Source: Varibaculum vaginae (GTDB taxonomy: Bacteria; Actinomycetota; Actinomycetes; Actinomycetales; Actinomycetaceae). Taken from it: DNA of 64,000 nucleotides. Within the stretch, counting starts at the first letter, position 1. Every line of letters begins with the position of its first letter. A program made the translations under genes and the position numbers. The stretch is from the NCBI RefSeq assembly GCF_900604285.1, contig NZ_UWNY01000001.1, positions 248,001 through 312,000 on the forward strand. The letters are read 5' to 3'. The notes below the pieces were generated by a model that worked only from the letters and a program-made list of their open reading frames with translations, searched no databases and was not told where the DNA came from. Positions 35,437 to 44,137 of this stretch are shown here, piece by piece.

Positions 35437-36567
35437 CTATGTTTTGGGTTTGCGCGTAAAAATCATGTCTTCATAACCCACGTTTAGGGGTATCGATTTT
35501 CCACTTTGGGTGAACGTCGGGGCAGTAGGAGTTACGCTAGGTATCACCGCGACCACCTTTGTACTTGCAGTGGCGGAAGTAAAAGCGCTAGCACCTGCTT
35601 TACCGCTACGTGAAGACACAATCCAAGTAACTACTACGGTAAACGAGATTAAAGCCAGTACTAACAGCACCGTCAAGATAATAATTCCCCAGTTGTGCCC
35701 AGGTTTTTTCCGCTGAGGAACATTAACTACCGGTGGGTTTCCATAGTAAGCGGCATAGGGCGAATACGGTGGGTAATTAGCAGGCGGAGTTATCACAGGC
35801 TGCTGCTGGGGCAACAAATAGCTGGGAGCTTCTTGTTGCGTTGGCAATGAAACCGTAGCTGCCAGCCGAGTGGCCCCCTCATCAATTGAGGGAATCTCTG
35901 TTTGTAGGTTTTCCATAGGGATACTGCCCAGGTGGGTAGCATCCTCATCGCCCTCTGCTTCACTCCCTTCCTCTGCCTGAAACTCGCTGTCCAGCTGGCT
36001 TTCAATAGAACTTTCCGTTAGCTTTTCTTCCTCCGATTCCGCGGGTTTTCTTCCCTGTTCTGAATCCTCCGCTTTCATATCTTCTTGAGAACTCATATTT
36101 TCCGTTACCTGTGCAGTTTCGACTGGGCTTTCTGCCTCTTCTCTCGCAGCGTCAGCTACTGGAACTGCAAAGTCTTCCTCTTGCCGGGGAGCAAACGGAC
36201 TATATGGAGACGGAGATTGCTTTTGGGGAATTTCTTGTTTGGATTCTTCCTGGTTTTCCGCGCTTAACTGCTGCATTTGTGGAGCAGATAAATTCGGCGT
36301 CGTACAGGAGGCAGAGGATACGAATTGGGCTTGTGTAAGAGCGGCTCGCCCCATAAGTCCGCCTCTGCGCGCAAGCACCACGGCCCTTACCCGCTCATCG
36401 CCCACTTGTTCCAGCCAATTAAGAAGATCCGGATAGGCATTCGGATTAGCAGCTACCTCAGCAAATACCTCGGGATGTTGGGCTGCGATTTCAAATAGTT
36501 GATTCGCATCTGTTTCGGACGCTAGTGCCCGTTCGCGTAGCTTTTCCAGGTCGTGATTATCAGTCAT
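35437..36567 (-). CDS. Single-pass membrane protein with N-terminal variant leucine-rich repeat domain
   Basis: A 376-residue protein of unknown function. Residues about 1-80 resemble the actinobacterial variant leucine-rich (LRV-type) domain: LFEIAAQHPEVFAEVAANP then PDLLNWLEQVGDERVRAV. A long acidic, Glu/Ser-rich disordered region and a proline/tyrosine-rich segment (PPANYPPYSPYAAYYGNPP) follow. A membrane helix is visible near residue 293-318 (IIILTVLLVLALISFTVVV), leaving about 55 residues outside. The layout, cytosolic domain plus short external tail, is common in Actinomycetaceae. Partner and role are unknown. It is convergent with topA and lies upstream of nothing obvious. Confidence 0.75.
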   Translation of the reverse strand: MTDNHDLEKLRERALASETDANQLFEIAAQHPEVFAEVAANPNAYPDLLNWLEQVGDERVRAVVLARRGGLMGRAALTQAQFVSSASCTTPNLSAPQMQQLSAENQEESKQEIPQKQSPSPYSPFAPRQEEDFAVPVADAAREEAESPVETAQVTENMSSQEDMKAEDSEQGRKPAESEEEKLTESSIESQLDSEFQAEEGSEAEGDEDATHLGSIPMENLQTEIPSIDEGATRLAATVSLPTQQEAPSYLLPQQQPVITPPANYPPYSPYAAYYGNPPVVNVPQRKKPGHNWGIIILTVLLVLALISFTVVVTWIVSSRSGKAGASAFTSATASTKVVAVIPSVTPTAPTFTQSGKSIPLNVGYEDMIFTRKPKT

Positions 36568-36720
36568 GGCTCGCCTTTGGGTAGATAAAATACTGCCCTT
36601 ATTCTAGCGGGCAAGGCGAGCCAATGGCTAAGAGTTCTAAATATCCCCGGCTGAAAATCCTGCTCTCAAAGATTCTTACTAACTTCAACACGGGTGAGGC
36701 ATACTAAAGCTGCCGCCTCC

Positions 36721-37464
36721 TCAAGCGGGACGGAAAGAAAAGTTTGCAAACCCCAGCTCCTTGATTTCTTTAGCCCAGGTCTTAACCTGGCTATCCCAGC
36801 CGGCGGCTTGCGCCGTAAACTCTGGGGAAGCTCCCAACTTGCGTGCCTGCTGCAGGGCAAAGTTTTTTACCCCCCGCGTAGCCAAATCCCGCGCCAATTC
36901 CACCACTTTCCCCGGATGTCCTGGGTATATGGTTAACCGCACCTCATAGTTAACGCCGCTAGCCAACAGCGTCTCCAGGCAAGCAAAAGCTTTAGCTGCT
37001 CCCGCTACCCCGGTAACCTTGCGGTAGTCAGTGGGCATGGCTTTAATATCTAGACCCACCCAATCAAGCAGATCGGCAGTTAACATTTCTTGCAGGCGCG
37101 AAGGATACGCGCCGGCCGCATGCAGTCCCACCTGGAAACCCTGACCCTTAACCCAACTAGCCGCCGGGATTAGGGCCGCCTGTGCTAGCGCCTCCCCGCC
37201 GGAGAAAACTACCCCATCCAGCAGTTTTTTTCGACGTCCTAACAAGTCCTCTAGCTCCGCAAACGGCACTGCTCCGGGCACTTTGAAATCTAAGATTTCA
37301 TAGTTCTGGCAGTAGGTGCAGCGCCAAGGGCAGCCCTGGCAAAAGACACTCGCCACAATTTTCCCCGGCCAGTCGACCGTGGAAAACGGCACTAAACCCG
37401 CGATATTGAGTCGGCGTGCCTGACCCAGCAAACTGGGCTGGGGAGGCAACGAAGAATCAGACAC
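36721..37464 (-). CDS. nrdG: Anaerobic ribonucleotide reductase activating enzyme (radical SAM)
   Basis: A 247-residue radical SAM activase that installs the glycyl radical on NrdD. The cluster-binding motif is CPWRCTYC in VFCQGCPWRCTYCQN, and DWPGKIVASVF precedes it as in NrdG family proteins. FSGGEALAQ is the glycine-rich SAM-binding motif. Its length is longer than E. coli NrdG (154) and fits the actinobacterial/Gram-positive form with a fuller barrel. The start lies 8 bases inside the nrdD 3' end, so both are co-translated. Confidence 0.93.
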   Translation of the reverse strand: MSDSSLPPQPSLLGQARRLNIAGLVPFSTVDWPGKIVASVFCQGCPWRCTYCQNYEILDFKVPGAVPFAELEDLLGRRKKLLDGVVFSGGEALAQAALIPAASWVKGQGFQVGLHAAGAYPSRLQEMLTADLLDWVGLDIKAMPTDYRKVTGVAGAAKAFACLETLLASGVNYEVRLTIYPGHPGKVVELARDLATRGVKNFALQQARKLGASPEFTAQAAGWDSQVKTWAKEIKELGFANFSFRPA

Positions 37465-39280
37465 CAGCTAACTCTTGTGAAAAAGTGGTGCGCTCGGCGT
37501 ACTCACTCTTCTTGCCGGTATTGAAAGAAGTCACCGGACGGAAGTATCCCATAACCCGCGTCCACACCTCACAGGGCTGCTCGTGGTTGCCTTCCTGAGC
37601 GCACTTGGGGCAATCAAAATGTTCACCCGACAAATACCCGTGTACCGGGCAGATGGAGAAGGTGGGAGTAATCGTAATATAGGGTAGCTTGAAGTTAGCT
37701 AGCGCCCGATGTACCAAAGTCTTGCAGGACTCCGCGGAGTTCATCGCTTCGCCCATATACAGGTGCAACACAGTGCCACCTGTATATTTACCTTGCAGTT
37801 CTACCTGTTCTTCTAGTGCTTGGAAAGCGTCTTGGGTGTAACCCACTGGCAACTGCGAAGAGTTGGTGTAGTAGGGAGCATCCTTAGTTCCAGCCTGAAT
37901 AATGCCGGGGAAACGTTTGGCGTCCTCTTTCGCAAAACGGTATGTGGTCCCTTCAGCGGGGGTAGCTTCTAAGTTGTAGAGGTGACCGGTTGCTTCCTGC
38001 AACTGTACCATCCGCTCTCGGATATGATCGAGCAGGTCAGCACACATTTTATGTCCCATCTCGCCGGTAATGTCATCTGCATCATCGGTAAAGTTACGAA
38101 CCATCTCGTTCATACCATTTACCCCAATAGTGGAGAAATGGTTATCGAGAGTACCCAGATAACGACGAGTATAGGGGAAGAGACCGGAATCCATATGCCA
38201 GGAAATTATTTCTCGTTTCTTCTCTAGGGACTGGCTGGCCAGGTCAATCAGGTAATCGAGGCGCTGAGTAAGCCCTTCCAAATCGCCCTTATAAAGGTAA
38301 CCGAGACGCGCCATATTAATGGTTACTACTCCTAGGGAGCCGGTTTGCTCCGCCGAACCAAACAGCCCGTTACCTCGTTTTAAGAGTTCCCGTAGATCTA
38401 GCTGCAAGCGACAGCACATCGAACGAATCATGTGGGGATCCAGATCCGAGTTCAGGAAGTTCTGGAAGTAGGGCAGACCGTATTTGGCGGTCATCGCAAA
38501 CAGCCGCTCGGTGTTGGGGGAATCCCAATCAAAGTCGGGAGTGATGTTATAGGTGGGGATGGGGAAGGTAAATACCCGCCCATCGGCATCTCCGGCGGTC
38601 ATCACTTCAATGAACGCCCGGTTGATCATCTCCATTTCTTCAGATAGATCCCCGTAGGTGAAGTCCATCAGTTCATCCCCAATCAAGGGGTGTTCATCTA
38701 CCAGATCGTCCGGGCAAGTCCAGTCGAACGTCAGGTTAGTGAAGGGGCATTGGCTGCCCCAACGGCTAGGCACATTTAGGTTATAAATCAGTTCCTGCAT
38801 GCACTGGTGAACCTGCTCGTAATCCAGGTTGTCTTTGCGGATAAACGGCGCCATATAGGTGTCGAAACTAGAGAAAGCCTGGGCACCTGCCCACTCATTC
38901 TGCAAAGTTCCCAAAAAGTTTACGATTTGCCCGCACGCAGAGGAAAAATGGCGCGGAGCATTGGAAGCAATCGCACCGGACACCCCGTTAAAACCTTCCT
39001 GTAGCAACTGTTTTAGGGACCAGCCTGCGCAGTAGCCTGCGAACATATCCAGGTCGTGAATATGATAGTCACCCTCGCGGTGCGCCTGCCCAATTTCGGG
39101 AGTGTAGATTTCATTTAACCAATAGTTGGCAATCAACTTACCTGAAGAGTTAAGAATCATCCCCCCCAGCGAATAACCCTGGTTCGCATTGGCGTTTACC
39201 CGCCAATCAGCTTTCGATAGATACTCATTTACCGTCTGAGCAGGATCAACCAAATGTTTCGATTTTATCTGGGGTTCCAT
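37457..39280 (-). CDS. nrdD: Anaerobic (class III) ribonucleoside-triphosphate reductase
   Basis: A 607-residue glycyl-radical enzyme making deoxyribonucleotides from NTPs without oxygen. The C-terminal zinc site shows CPVHG and CPKC, and the radical glycine is in RVMGYFRPV. YHIHDLDMFAGYCAGWSL and FSSACGQIVNFLGTLQNEWAG are conserved core blocks. It has no N-terminal ATP-cone (about 90-100 residues in many NrdD), so the overall-activity switch by dATP appears to be missing, as in the short phage-type enzyme. The ATG is preceded by AGAGGAAGAAG. Two NrdR boxes lie upstream, so transcription is probably repressed by NrdR. It forms an operon with nrdG. Confidence 0.95.
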   Translation of the reverse strand: MEPQIKSKHLVDPAQTVNEYLSKADWRVNANANQGYSLGGMILNSSGKLIANYWLNEIYTPEIGQAHREGDYHIHDLDMFAGYCAGWSLKQLLQEGFNGVSGAIASNAPRHFSSACGQIVNFLGTLQNEWAGAQAFSSFDTYMAPFIRKDNLDYEQVHQCMQELIYNLNVPSRWGSQCPFTNLTFDWTCPDDLVDEHPLIGDELMDFTYGDLSEEMEMINRAFIEVMTAGDADGRVFTFPIPTYNITPDFDWDSPNTERLFAMTAKYGLPYFQNFLNSDLDPHMIRSMCCRLQLDLRELLKRGNGLFGSAEQTGSLGVVTINMARLGYLYKGDLEGLTQRLDYLIDLASQSLEKKREIISWHMDSGLFPYTRRYLGTLDNHFSTIGVNGMNEMVRNFTDDADDITGEMGHKMCADLLDHIRERMVQLQEATGHLYNLEATPAEGTTYRFAKEDAKRFPGIIQAGTKDAPYYTNSSQLPVGYTQDAFQALEEQVELQGKYTGGTVLHLYMGEAMNSAESCKTLVHRALANFKLPYITITPTFSICPVHGYLSGEHFDCPKCAQEGNHEQPCEVWTRVMGYFRPVTSFNTGKKSEYAERTTFSQELAGV

Positions 39281-39332
39281 CTTCTTCCTCTTCTATGTAT
39301 TTGCATCTCCGGCTTTTTAGCCACCGCTACCG

Positions 39333-39338
39333 ACTATA
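39333..39338 (-). promoter_or_regulatory. Probable -10 element of the nrdDG promoter
   Basis: TATAGT on the minus strand (39338-39333), about 53 bases upstream of the nrdD ATG. TTAGTC lies 18 bases further upstream as a weak -35. The NrdR boxes lie just beyond. Confidence 0.4.
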
Positions 39339-39367
39339 GGTAAAACTGTCCACAAAGACTAATAGAC

Positions 39368-39415
39368 ACACGAGATATAGTAGGTTTCCCAAATATAAAC
39401 CACTAGATATTGTGT
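39368..39415 (-). promoter_or_regulatory. Tandem NrdR boxes upstream of nrdD
   Basis: Two 16-base elements, ACACGAGATATAGTAG (39368-39383) and CCACTAGATATTGTGT (39400-39415), resemble the NrdR consensus ACAC(A/T)ATATAT(A/T)GTGT. Their start-to-start spacing of 32 bases (about three helical turns) is the spacing usual for paired NrdR sites. The second box is the closer match. nrdR itself is not in the window. Confidence 0.8.
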
Positions 39416-39517
39416 TTTTCCCGATTTTTCTCATATTTGCTGGCGAGAGCGAAGATAGTTACTTTATTCGCGAGTGCGTACCCATTCGACCTGCCCAAAT
39501 ACTTTGGGTCTTAAGCC

Positions 39518-40432
39518 CTAGCGAATGAGAGAGGAAGATTTTTGCGGCCGCATCCCCGCGCGGGCAACCTCAAAAACAAAAATCCAACAGACTCCCCCCA
39601 AGGAAAGAACCGTTCCCCCCGCCAACATAAGGGCGAGGGGGTGACGAATTTTAGCTAGCTGGCTGAGATCTGCGGTAGCACTACCGACCATAAAATAGTT
39701 GCCCCCCTTAGCTAACTGGTAGTAACAGTAGGCAACCATAACTACTCCTACCAGCGCAATGGCTGCCGCAAAGGGAGTGAAAATACGTCCTCGTCGCAAC
39801 GCTCGCTTTCCACGCTCTCCGCCCAGCTCCAGGGGAGAAAGCAATAAAGCGAACACTGCAACTACACCGATGGCAGCAAATACATCCGATGGCCGATGCC
39901 AACGCGCTACAACCACCGCTAGAGCCACCATCCAGAGCACCAGAGCCGAGAGATAGGTAGCCACTTCCCGCCAGCGATCAGCCGCCACCATCACTAACGC
40001 AACAGCTGCCGCTCCTGCCGCCGTAGTGTGACCCGAGGGGAAAGAGTTGGTCATATAGTAGGTGATCCCCAAAGCGGGTCTGGACAGCACCAGATGTTTT
40101 AACACCTGAGTAGTGACGGTGGCGGCCACCACCATAACTAACATGCGCGCACCCAACGCAAAACGTCGTCTCACCAGCGCCACGATCACCGCCACAGCGA
40201 TTAAGGGAAGCAAAATAAACAGGTACCATTCCCGTAGCAACACCTGATCCCAAGGCGCAAACGAACGGTTGAGATCAGATAGCGCAAACATGGCGAGCGT
40301 ATCAGTTGCTTGTCCTGCGCGGGTACGCACAAAAAGCAAATAGCAGGCCACCAATAGTAGTGCAGCAAGGAAGGCTGCCGAAAAACGGCGCACATAACCA
40401 GCGGTTAAACTACTTCTCACCCCACTACTCAT
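39518..40432 (-). CDS. PAP2-family membrane phosphatase
   Basis: A 304-residue polytopic protein with the three-part PAP2 signature: KHLVLSRPAL (K-x6-RP), NSFPSGHTTA (PSGH) and VARWHRPSDVFAA (SR-x5-H-x3-D-like, here with W-H-R-P-S-D). About six membrane helices surround it. Such enzymes dephosphorylate lipid phosphates such as undecaprenyl pyrophosphate or phosphatidic acid. The substrate is not determined by sequence. It is expressed from its own promoter or together with nothing upstream; the next gene on this side is the divergent helicase. Confidence 0.88.
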   Translation of the reverse strand: MSSGVRSSLTAGYVRRFSAAFLAALLLVACYLLFVRTRAGQATDTLAMFALSDLNRSFAPWDQVLLREWYLFILLPLIAVAVIVALVRRRFALGARMLVMVVAATVTTQVLKHLVLSRPALGITYYMTNSFPSGHTTAAGAAAVALVMVAADRWREVATYLSALVLWMVALAVVVARWHRPSDVFAAIGVVAVFALLLSPLELGGERGKRALRRGRIFTPFAAAIALVGVVMVAYCYYQLAKGGNYFMVGSATADLSQLAKIRHPLALMLAGGTVLSLGGVCWIFVFEVARAGMRPQKSSSLIR

Positions 40433-40530
40433 GCTTTAACCTTATTTTGTCACCCCCCTGGTTTCCACAATCGCCGGGAATTTAGCTGCGTGTTGTAACT
40501 AAACATTGTCGCTAAGGAAAGGAGTAACTA

Positions 40531-42987
40531 ATGAGGATGGATAATCTACTGGCAGGATTACGATCCCTGAGCAGTGATCAGTTGCTTTACGAAAAAGTGC
40601 TTCCAGCTCGCCACGCTAGTTTTGCTCCTTGGCCCAGTTGGGTTGGAAAAAATTTACGGACGGGACTTACCTCCGCCGGAATAGACAAACTATGGGAACA
40701 TCAAGCTAACTGTGCAAATGCACTTTACAATGGCCAGAATGTGATTCTAACTACCGGTACTGGTTCGGGAAAATCTTTGGCCGCATGGCTTGGGTTCCTA
40801 GCCCAAAACACCCAAGCAAAGAACGCCGTTACTCACCTTAAAGGGATACGACCCACCGCCCTTTACTTGGCACCGACTAAGGCACTGGCTCGCGACCAGG
40901 CGGCGGCTTTGAATCGTTGGTCTGAGCTTGCCAATCTAGATTTGCAGGTGGCTCCGGTAGACGGCGATAGCTCCGAAGAAGTTAAAAAGTGGGCTCGAGC
41001 AAGCGCGGATATCGTGCTAACCAACCCGGATTTCTTACATTTCGCTATTTTGCGCGGACACAAGCTTTGGCGACCATTCCTGCGCAGCCTTTCGTTGGTG
41101 GTCATAGATGAGGCACATTATTACCGCGGAGTGTTGGGAGCAAATGTGGCCTTAATTTTACGCCGACTACACCGCCTTAGTCGCCATTATCAAGCCCAAC
41201 CAGTCTTTGCTCTACTGTCAGCCACTACTGCTAATCCGGCAGCTCATGCCACTAATCTTTTGGGTGAAACCCGCAACCTTAAAGTTATCGACCACGATAG
41301 TTCCGGCGCTGGAACCCATACAGTACTGATCTGGCGCCCACCGGTAATTGAAGCGAGCGATCCTGCCTGTTGGGATAGCCAAAATTTCGGAGAAGAAAGT
41401 AAGCAAACCCCAGGACAATCAGAAGCTTTCGTCTTAGAAAACCAGAAACTTTCCGGTACCAATGAAACCGCCCATCCTGCAGGTAAACAAGATGAAAAAC
41501 CACGTTATCCCGCCATTTGGGAAGGTGGGCGGCTACTGGCTCAGCTAGTAAATAACGGAGGGCGAGTGCTGGCCTTCGCATCCTCCCGACAAGGGGTGGA
41601 AACAATCGCCCAGGTTGCCCGAGATCAGCTCAGTACCCGCAATCCATCGTTAATGTCTCAGGTGGCTGCCTATCGTGGTGGCTACCTGCCAGAGGAGCGG
41701 CGAAAGTTAGAAAAAGACCTGCGCGAAGGCGTCTTACAAGGCCTATCGGCAACTTCCGCCCTGGAATTGGGAATCGATATTTCCGGGCTGGACGCTACCA
41801 TTACCTGTTCGTGGCCGGGAACTCGCGCCAGTTTCTTTCAACAAATAGGGAGATCTGGGCGCGGGGGGCAAGAAGGAGTCGGCATCCTGGTGGTTTCCGA
41901 TAATCCTTTAGATGATTTTTTAGCAAACCACCCAGAAGAAATTTTCCACCCCGTTGAAGCCATAGTCTTCGACACCGAAAACCCATTCGTTTCAGCTCCC
42001 CAACTGCTCTGTGCCGCCGCCGAACTCCCTTTGACCCGTAAAGATATTTCCTTATTTGGGGAGAGGAGCGCCCAGATTATGTCGGAGCTTCAGCGGCAGG
42101 GTTTGCTGGTAGAAAGGCCGGCAGGACTTTGTTTCGATATCACCAAACCCTTCTCGCCTTGGGAAGAGGTAAAAATTCGCGGCGATCTCGGTCAGATACA
42201 GATCATTGAGGCCGAAAGTGCGCAAGTAGTGGGTACTGTTGATAGCTCCCGTGCTGATAGCGTGTTACATCCCGATGCTATCTATGTGCATCAAGGCCAC
42301 GTCTGGCAAGTTTGCGCTCGCGATGAGGATACCGCACAAGTAGTTCCTGGCCCCCAAATGCTACGTACCCGTGCGAACATAGATACCAGTATTTCGATTC
42401 TGTCGGAAGAAGTAACTCCGCTAACCCATCCGCTAGGAGTCAACTGGCATTATGGCAGAATCGAGGTACAAAATACGGTTACTTCTTTTGATTTACTACG
42501 CCTACCTGGTCACGATTATCAAGCTACTTTTCAGCTGGATTGCCCCACCCGAACCCTGCAAACCACCGGCAGCTGGTTCACGCTCGAAGAAAAGATAATT
42601 AATCAGTTACAGCTAAACGAAGAACAGCTTTTGGGAGGGGGATTGCATGCCACTGAACACGCCCTCATCGGAATGCTTCCTCTAGTGGCTACTTGTGACC
42701 GCTGGGATCTGGGAGGACTATCTTTGACGCAGCATTTGGAAACTGGGTTACCAACGGTGTTTATCTACGATGGAAATGCCGGAGGCGCCGGTTTTGCGCG
42801 GCATGGATTTCGCCAGCTTTCAACCTGGCTAGATTTAACTTATAGGCAGGTAAATGAGTGCTCCTGTAAAGAGGGATGCCCCCGCTGTATTCACTCCCCC
42901 AAATGTGGGAACGGAAACAAAATGCTATCGAAATCCGCAGGACGTGATCTTTTGGAATTTTTGCACTCCATCTTTCAGGGCGAATAA
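40531..42987 (+). CDS. MrfA/YprA-type DEAH helicase with C-terminal DUF1998 zinc region
   Basis: An 818-residue SF2 helicase. Motif I is TTGTGSGKS (about residues 73-81), motif II VVIDEAHYYRG, motif III LLSATTANP, motif VI QQIGRSGRGGQ. The C-terminal DUF1998 region ends with a cysteine cluster CSCKEGCPRCIHSPKCGNGN, likely binding zinc, the feature of MrfA (YprA), which repairs mitomycin lesions in Bacillus. A large insert of about 55 residues (near 265-320) separates the helicase lobes. Actinobacterial relatives (Rv3649) lie next to pilus/TadE genes, as here. Ribosome-binding site GGAAAGGAG. Role in DNA crosslink repair is inferred. Confidence 0.9.
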   Translation: MRMDNLLAGLRSLSSDQLLYEKVLPARHASFAPWPSWVGKNLRTGLTSAGIDKLWEHQANCANALYNGQNVILTTGTGSGKSLAAWLGFLAQNTQAKNAVTHLKGIRPTALYLAPTKALARDQAAALNRWSELANLDLQVAPVDGDSSEEVKKWARASADIVLTNPDFLHFAILRGHKLWRPFLRSLSLVVIDEAHYYRGVLGANVALILRRLHRLSRHYQAQPVFALLSATTANPAAHATNLLGETRNLKVIDHDSSGAGTHTVLIWRPPVIEASDPACWDSQNFGEESKQTPGQSEAFVLENQKLSGTNETAHPAGKQDEKPRYPAIWEGGRLLAQLVNNGGRVLAFASSRQGVETIAQVARDQLSTRNPSLMSQVAAYRGGYLPEERRKLEKDLREGVLQGLSATSALELGIDISGLDATITCSWPGTRASFFQQIGRSGRGGQEGVGILVVSDNPLDDFLANHPEEIFHPVEAIVFDTENPFVSAPQLLCAAAELPLTRKDISLFGERSAQIMSELQRQGLLVERPAGLCFDITKPFSPWEEVKIRGDLGQIQIIEAESAQVVGTVDSSRADSVLHPDAIYVHQGHVWQVCARDEDTAQVVPGPQMLRTRANIDTSISILSEEVTPLTHPLGVNWHYGRIEVQNTVTSFDLLRLPGHDYQATFQLDCPTRTLQTTGSWFTLEEKIINQLQLNEEQLLGGGLHATEHALIGMLPLVATCDRWDLGGLSLTQHLETGLPTVFIYDGNAGGAGFARHGFRQLSTWLDLTYRQVNECSCKEGCPRCIHSPKCGNGNKMLSKSAGRDLLEFLHSIFQGE

Positions 42988-42998
42988 ACTACTGGCGT

Positions 42999-43379
42999 TT
43001 AATCCTTACTTAGGGCAGGTCCGGCTCGCGAATGAGCTTTAACTTCCCAGTTAGAAAGGGTTTTTACGTTAACTTCAACTCTCACCTCAGAAGTATGCAA
43101 GCTACAAGTAACTAGGGAAACCTGGTTTTCGAGAGCAACTTTCTCAGCTGCGGAGCAAGGAGTATTTGTACCGCCGAAAAAATGGGTTTGGGCGGCGGCT
43201 AAAGCTGCAAAATCGGCTCCACTTTGTGCTCGCACCTTCGCGACAAAAATCCCATTTAACAGCCCAATTCCCACCGCCAGTGCCGTCAACAGACAAATGA
43301 ATCCCACCGCCCAAATCGTGGCGGAGCCTGCTTCTAGCTCTGCGGAATTTAGTTTTCTTCGCCCCCAACAAGGATTCAC
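42999..43379 (-). CDS. TadE-like protein of the helicase/secretion neighbourhood (Rv3654c type)
   Basis: A 126-residue protein with one N-terminal membrane helix (IWAVGFICLLTALAVGIGLL) after a short leader ending GSAT, which resembles a prepilin-type cleavage region. RAQSGADFAALAAAQ is a family hallmark, and two cysteines follow. Such proteins occur with Flp pilin and TadE genes. It overlaps the previous TadE-like gene by four bases (ATGA) and is convergent with the helicase gene, 11 bases apart. Confidence 0.85.
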   Translation of the reverse strand: MNPCWGRRKLNSAELEAGSATIWAVGFICLLTALAVGIGLLNGIFVAKVRAQSGADFAALAAAQTHFFGGTNTPCSAAEKVALENQVSLVTCSLHTSEVRVEVNVKTLSNWEVKAHSRAGPALSKD

Positions 43380-43774
43380 CGCTCTAACCCCATCATTAAC
43401 TCAGTTTCTTTAAGTGCACTGGCCTGGCAGGTAACAACTGGTAATACCGGCCCCACCAATCTTTTGCTGGCAATAGCATTAACCCATTGCCCGCCAGAGT
43501 TTATCTTCACCGCCACCCCGGTTGCGCCTCGCCAGGGCACACCTATACTTGCCCCGCGGGCGGCAGTCCTAGCTGCATCACAAACTTGCACTTTGGCAGC
43601 CCCCGCCACGCCGGCTCCCAAGCCCAAAGCTGCTACCGCCACTAGCGCGGGCAAAGCCAAGGCGGTCTCAACGGTGGCGTAGCCGCCCTGACTTTCCCGC
43701 CGCATTTGCCACAGTCGGCGCAGCCACTGCCAAAACTGCGCCGACCGCGGATGATGCCTGAACATTTTTCTCAC
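43376..43774 (-). CDS. TadE-like pseudopilin
   Basis: A 132-residue protein. After a basic cytosolic start comes the prepilin-like motif GGYATVETALALPALVAVAALGLG with a conserved Glu five residues into the hydrophobic helix, as in TadE (split here by length). Then VQVCDAARTAARGASIG, typical of TadE. Minor pilin of the Flp/Tad type. One base separates its start from the DUF4244 stop, so the three genes form an operon. Confidence 0.85.
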   Translation of the reverse strand: MRKMFRHHPRSAQFWQWLRRLWQMRRESQGGYATVETALALPALVAVAALGLGAGVAGAAKVQVCDAARTAARGASIGVPWRGATGVAVKINSGGQWVNAIASKRLVGPVLPVVTCQASALKETELMMGLER

Positions 43775-43775
43775 T

Positions 43776-43988
43776 TTAAATCGCGAGCGCCTGTTGAATA
43801 ATTGCAGTTAAGGCACTTTTTATCCCTCCTCCCTTAATCACTGCCATCAATAAGCCGGCAAACGCTGCTGCCGCTAAAGTGCCGATCGCATATTCAGCGG
43901 TAGTCATCCCGTCCTCCTCGGTTTTCAAGCGGCCAATCGCCTGCCGGGTTTGTACCCACACCAGTGTTCGTAACGCCAAATTCTTCAT
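43776..43988 (-). CDS. DUF4244 Flp-pilin-like protein
   Basis: A 70-residue protein with the prepilin pattern EEDGMTTAEYAIGTLAAAAFAG followed by a hydrophobic helix; cleavage would occur before the MTTAEYAIG segment. This matches the DUF4244 family of small pilin-like proteins. It is the first gene of a three-gene run. The genes for the Tad ATPase, membrane platform and prepilin peptidase that normally accompany it are not nearby; hemL lies divergently upstream. Confidence 0.87.
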   Translation of the reverse strand: MKNLALRTLVWVQTRQAIGRLKTEEDGMTTAEYAIGTLAAAAFAGLLMAVIKGGGIKSALTAIIQQALAI

Positions 43989-44125
43989 CCCTTCCCCTTT
44001 CCTTATCCCCAGACCCGCTTCGGCCTGTGGTGATACCAGGATTCCGTGGGGGAGAGACCCCTAACAATGTCCGCATAAATCGGTCTGCAAACACTGCGAT
44101 TATCACTCCTTGGGGACTTGTGGGC

Positions 44126-44131
44126 GATAAT
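44126..44131 (+). promoter_or_regulatory. -10-like hexamer placed for a leaderless hemL transcript
   Basis: GATAAT ends 6 bases before the hemL ATG. That is the spacing expected when transcription starts at the first base of the start codon. No ribosome-binding site is present and no good -35 is visible, as is common in actinobacteria. Confidence 0.45.
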
Positions 44132-44137
44132 GGGCGC

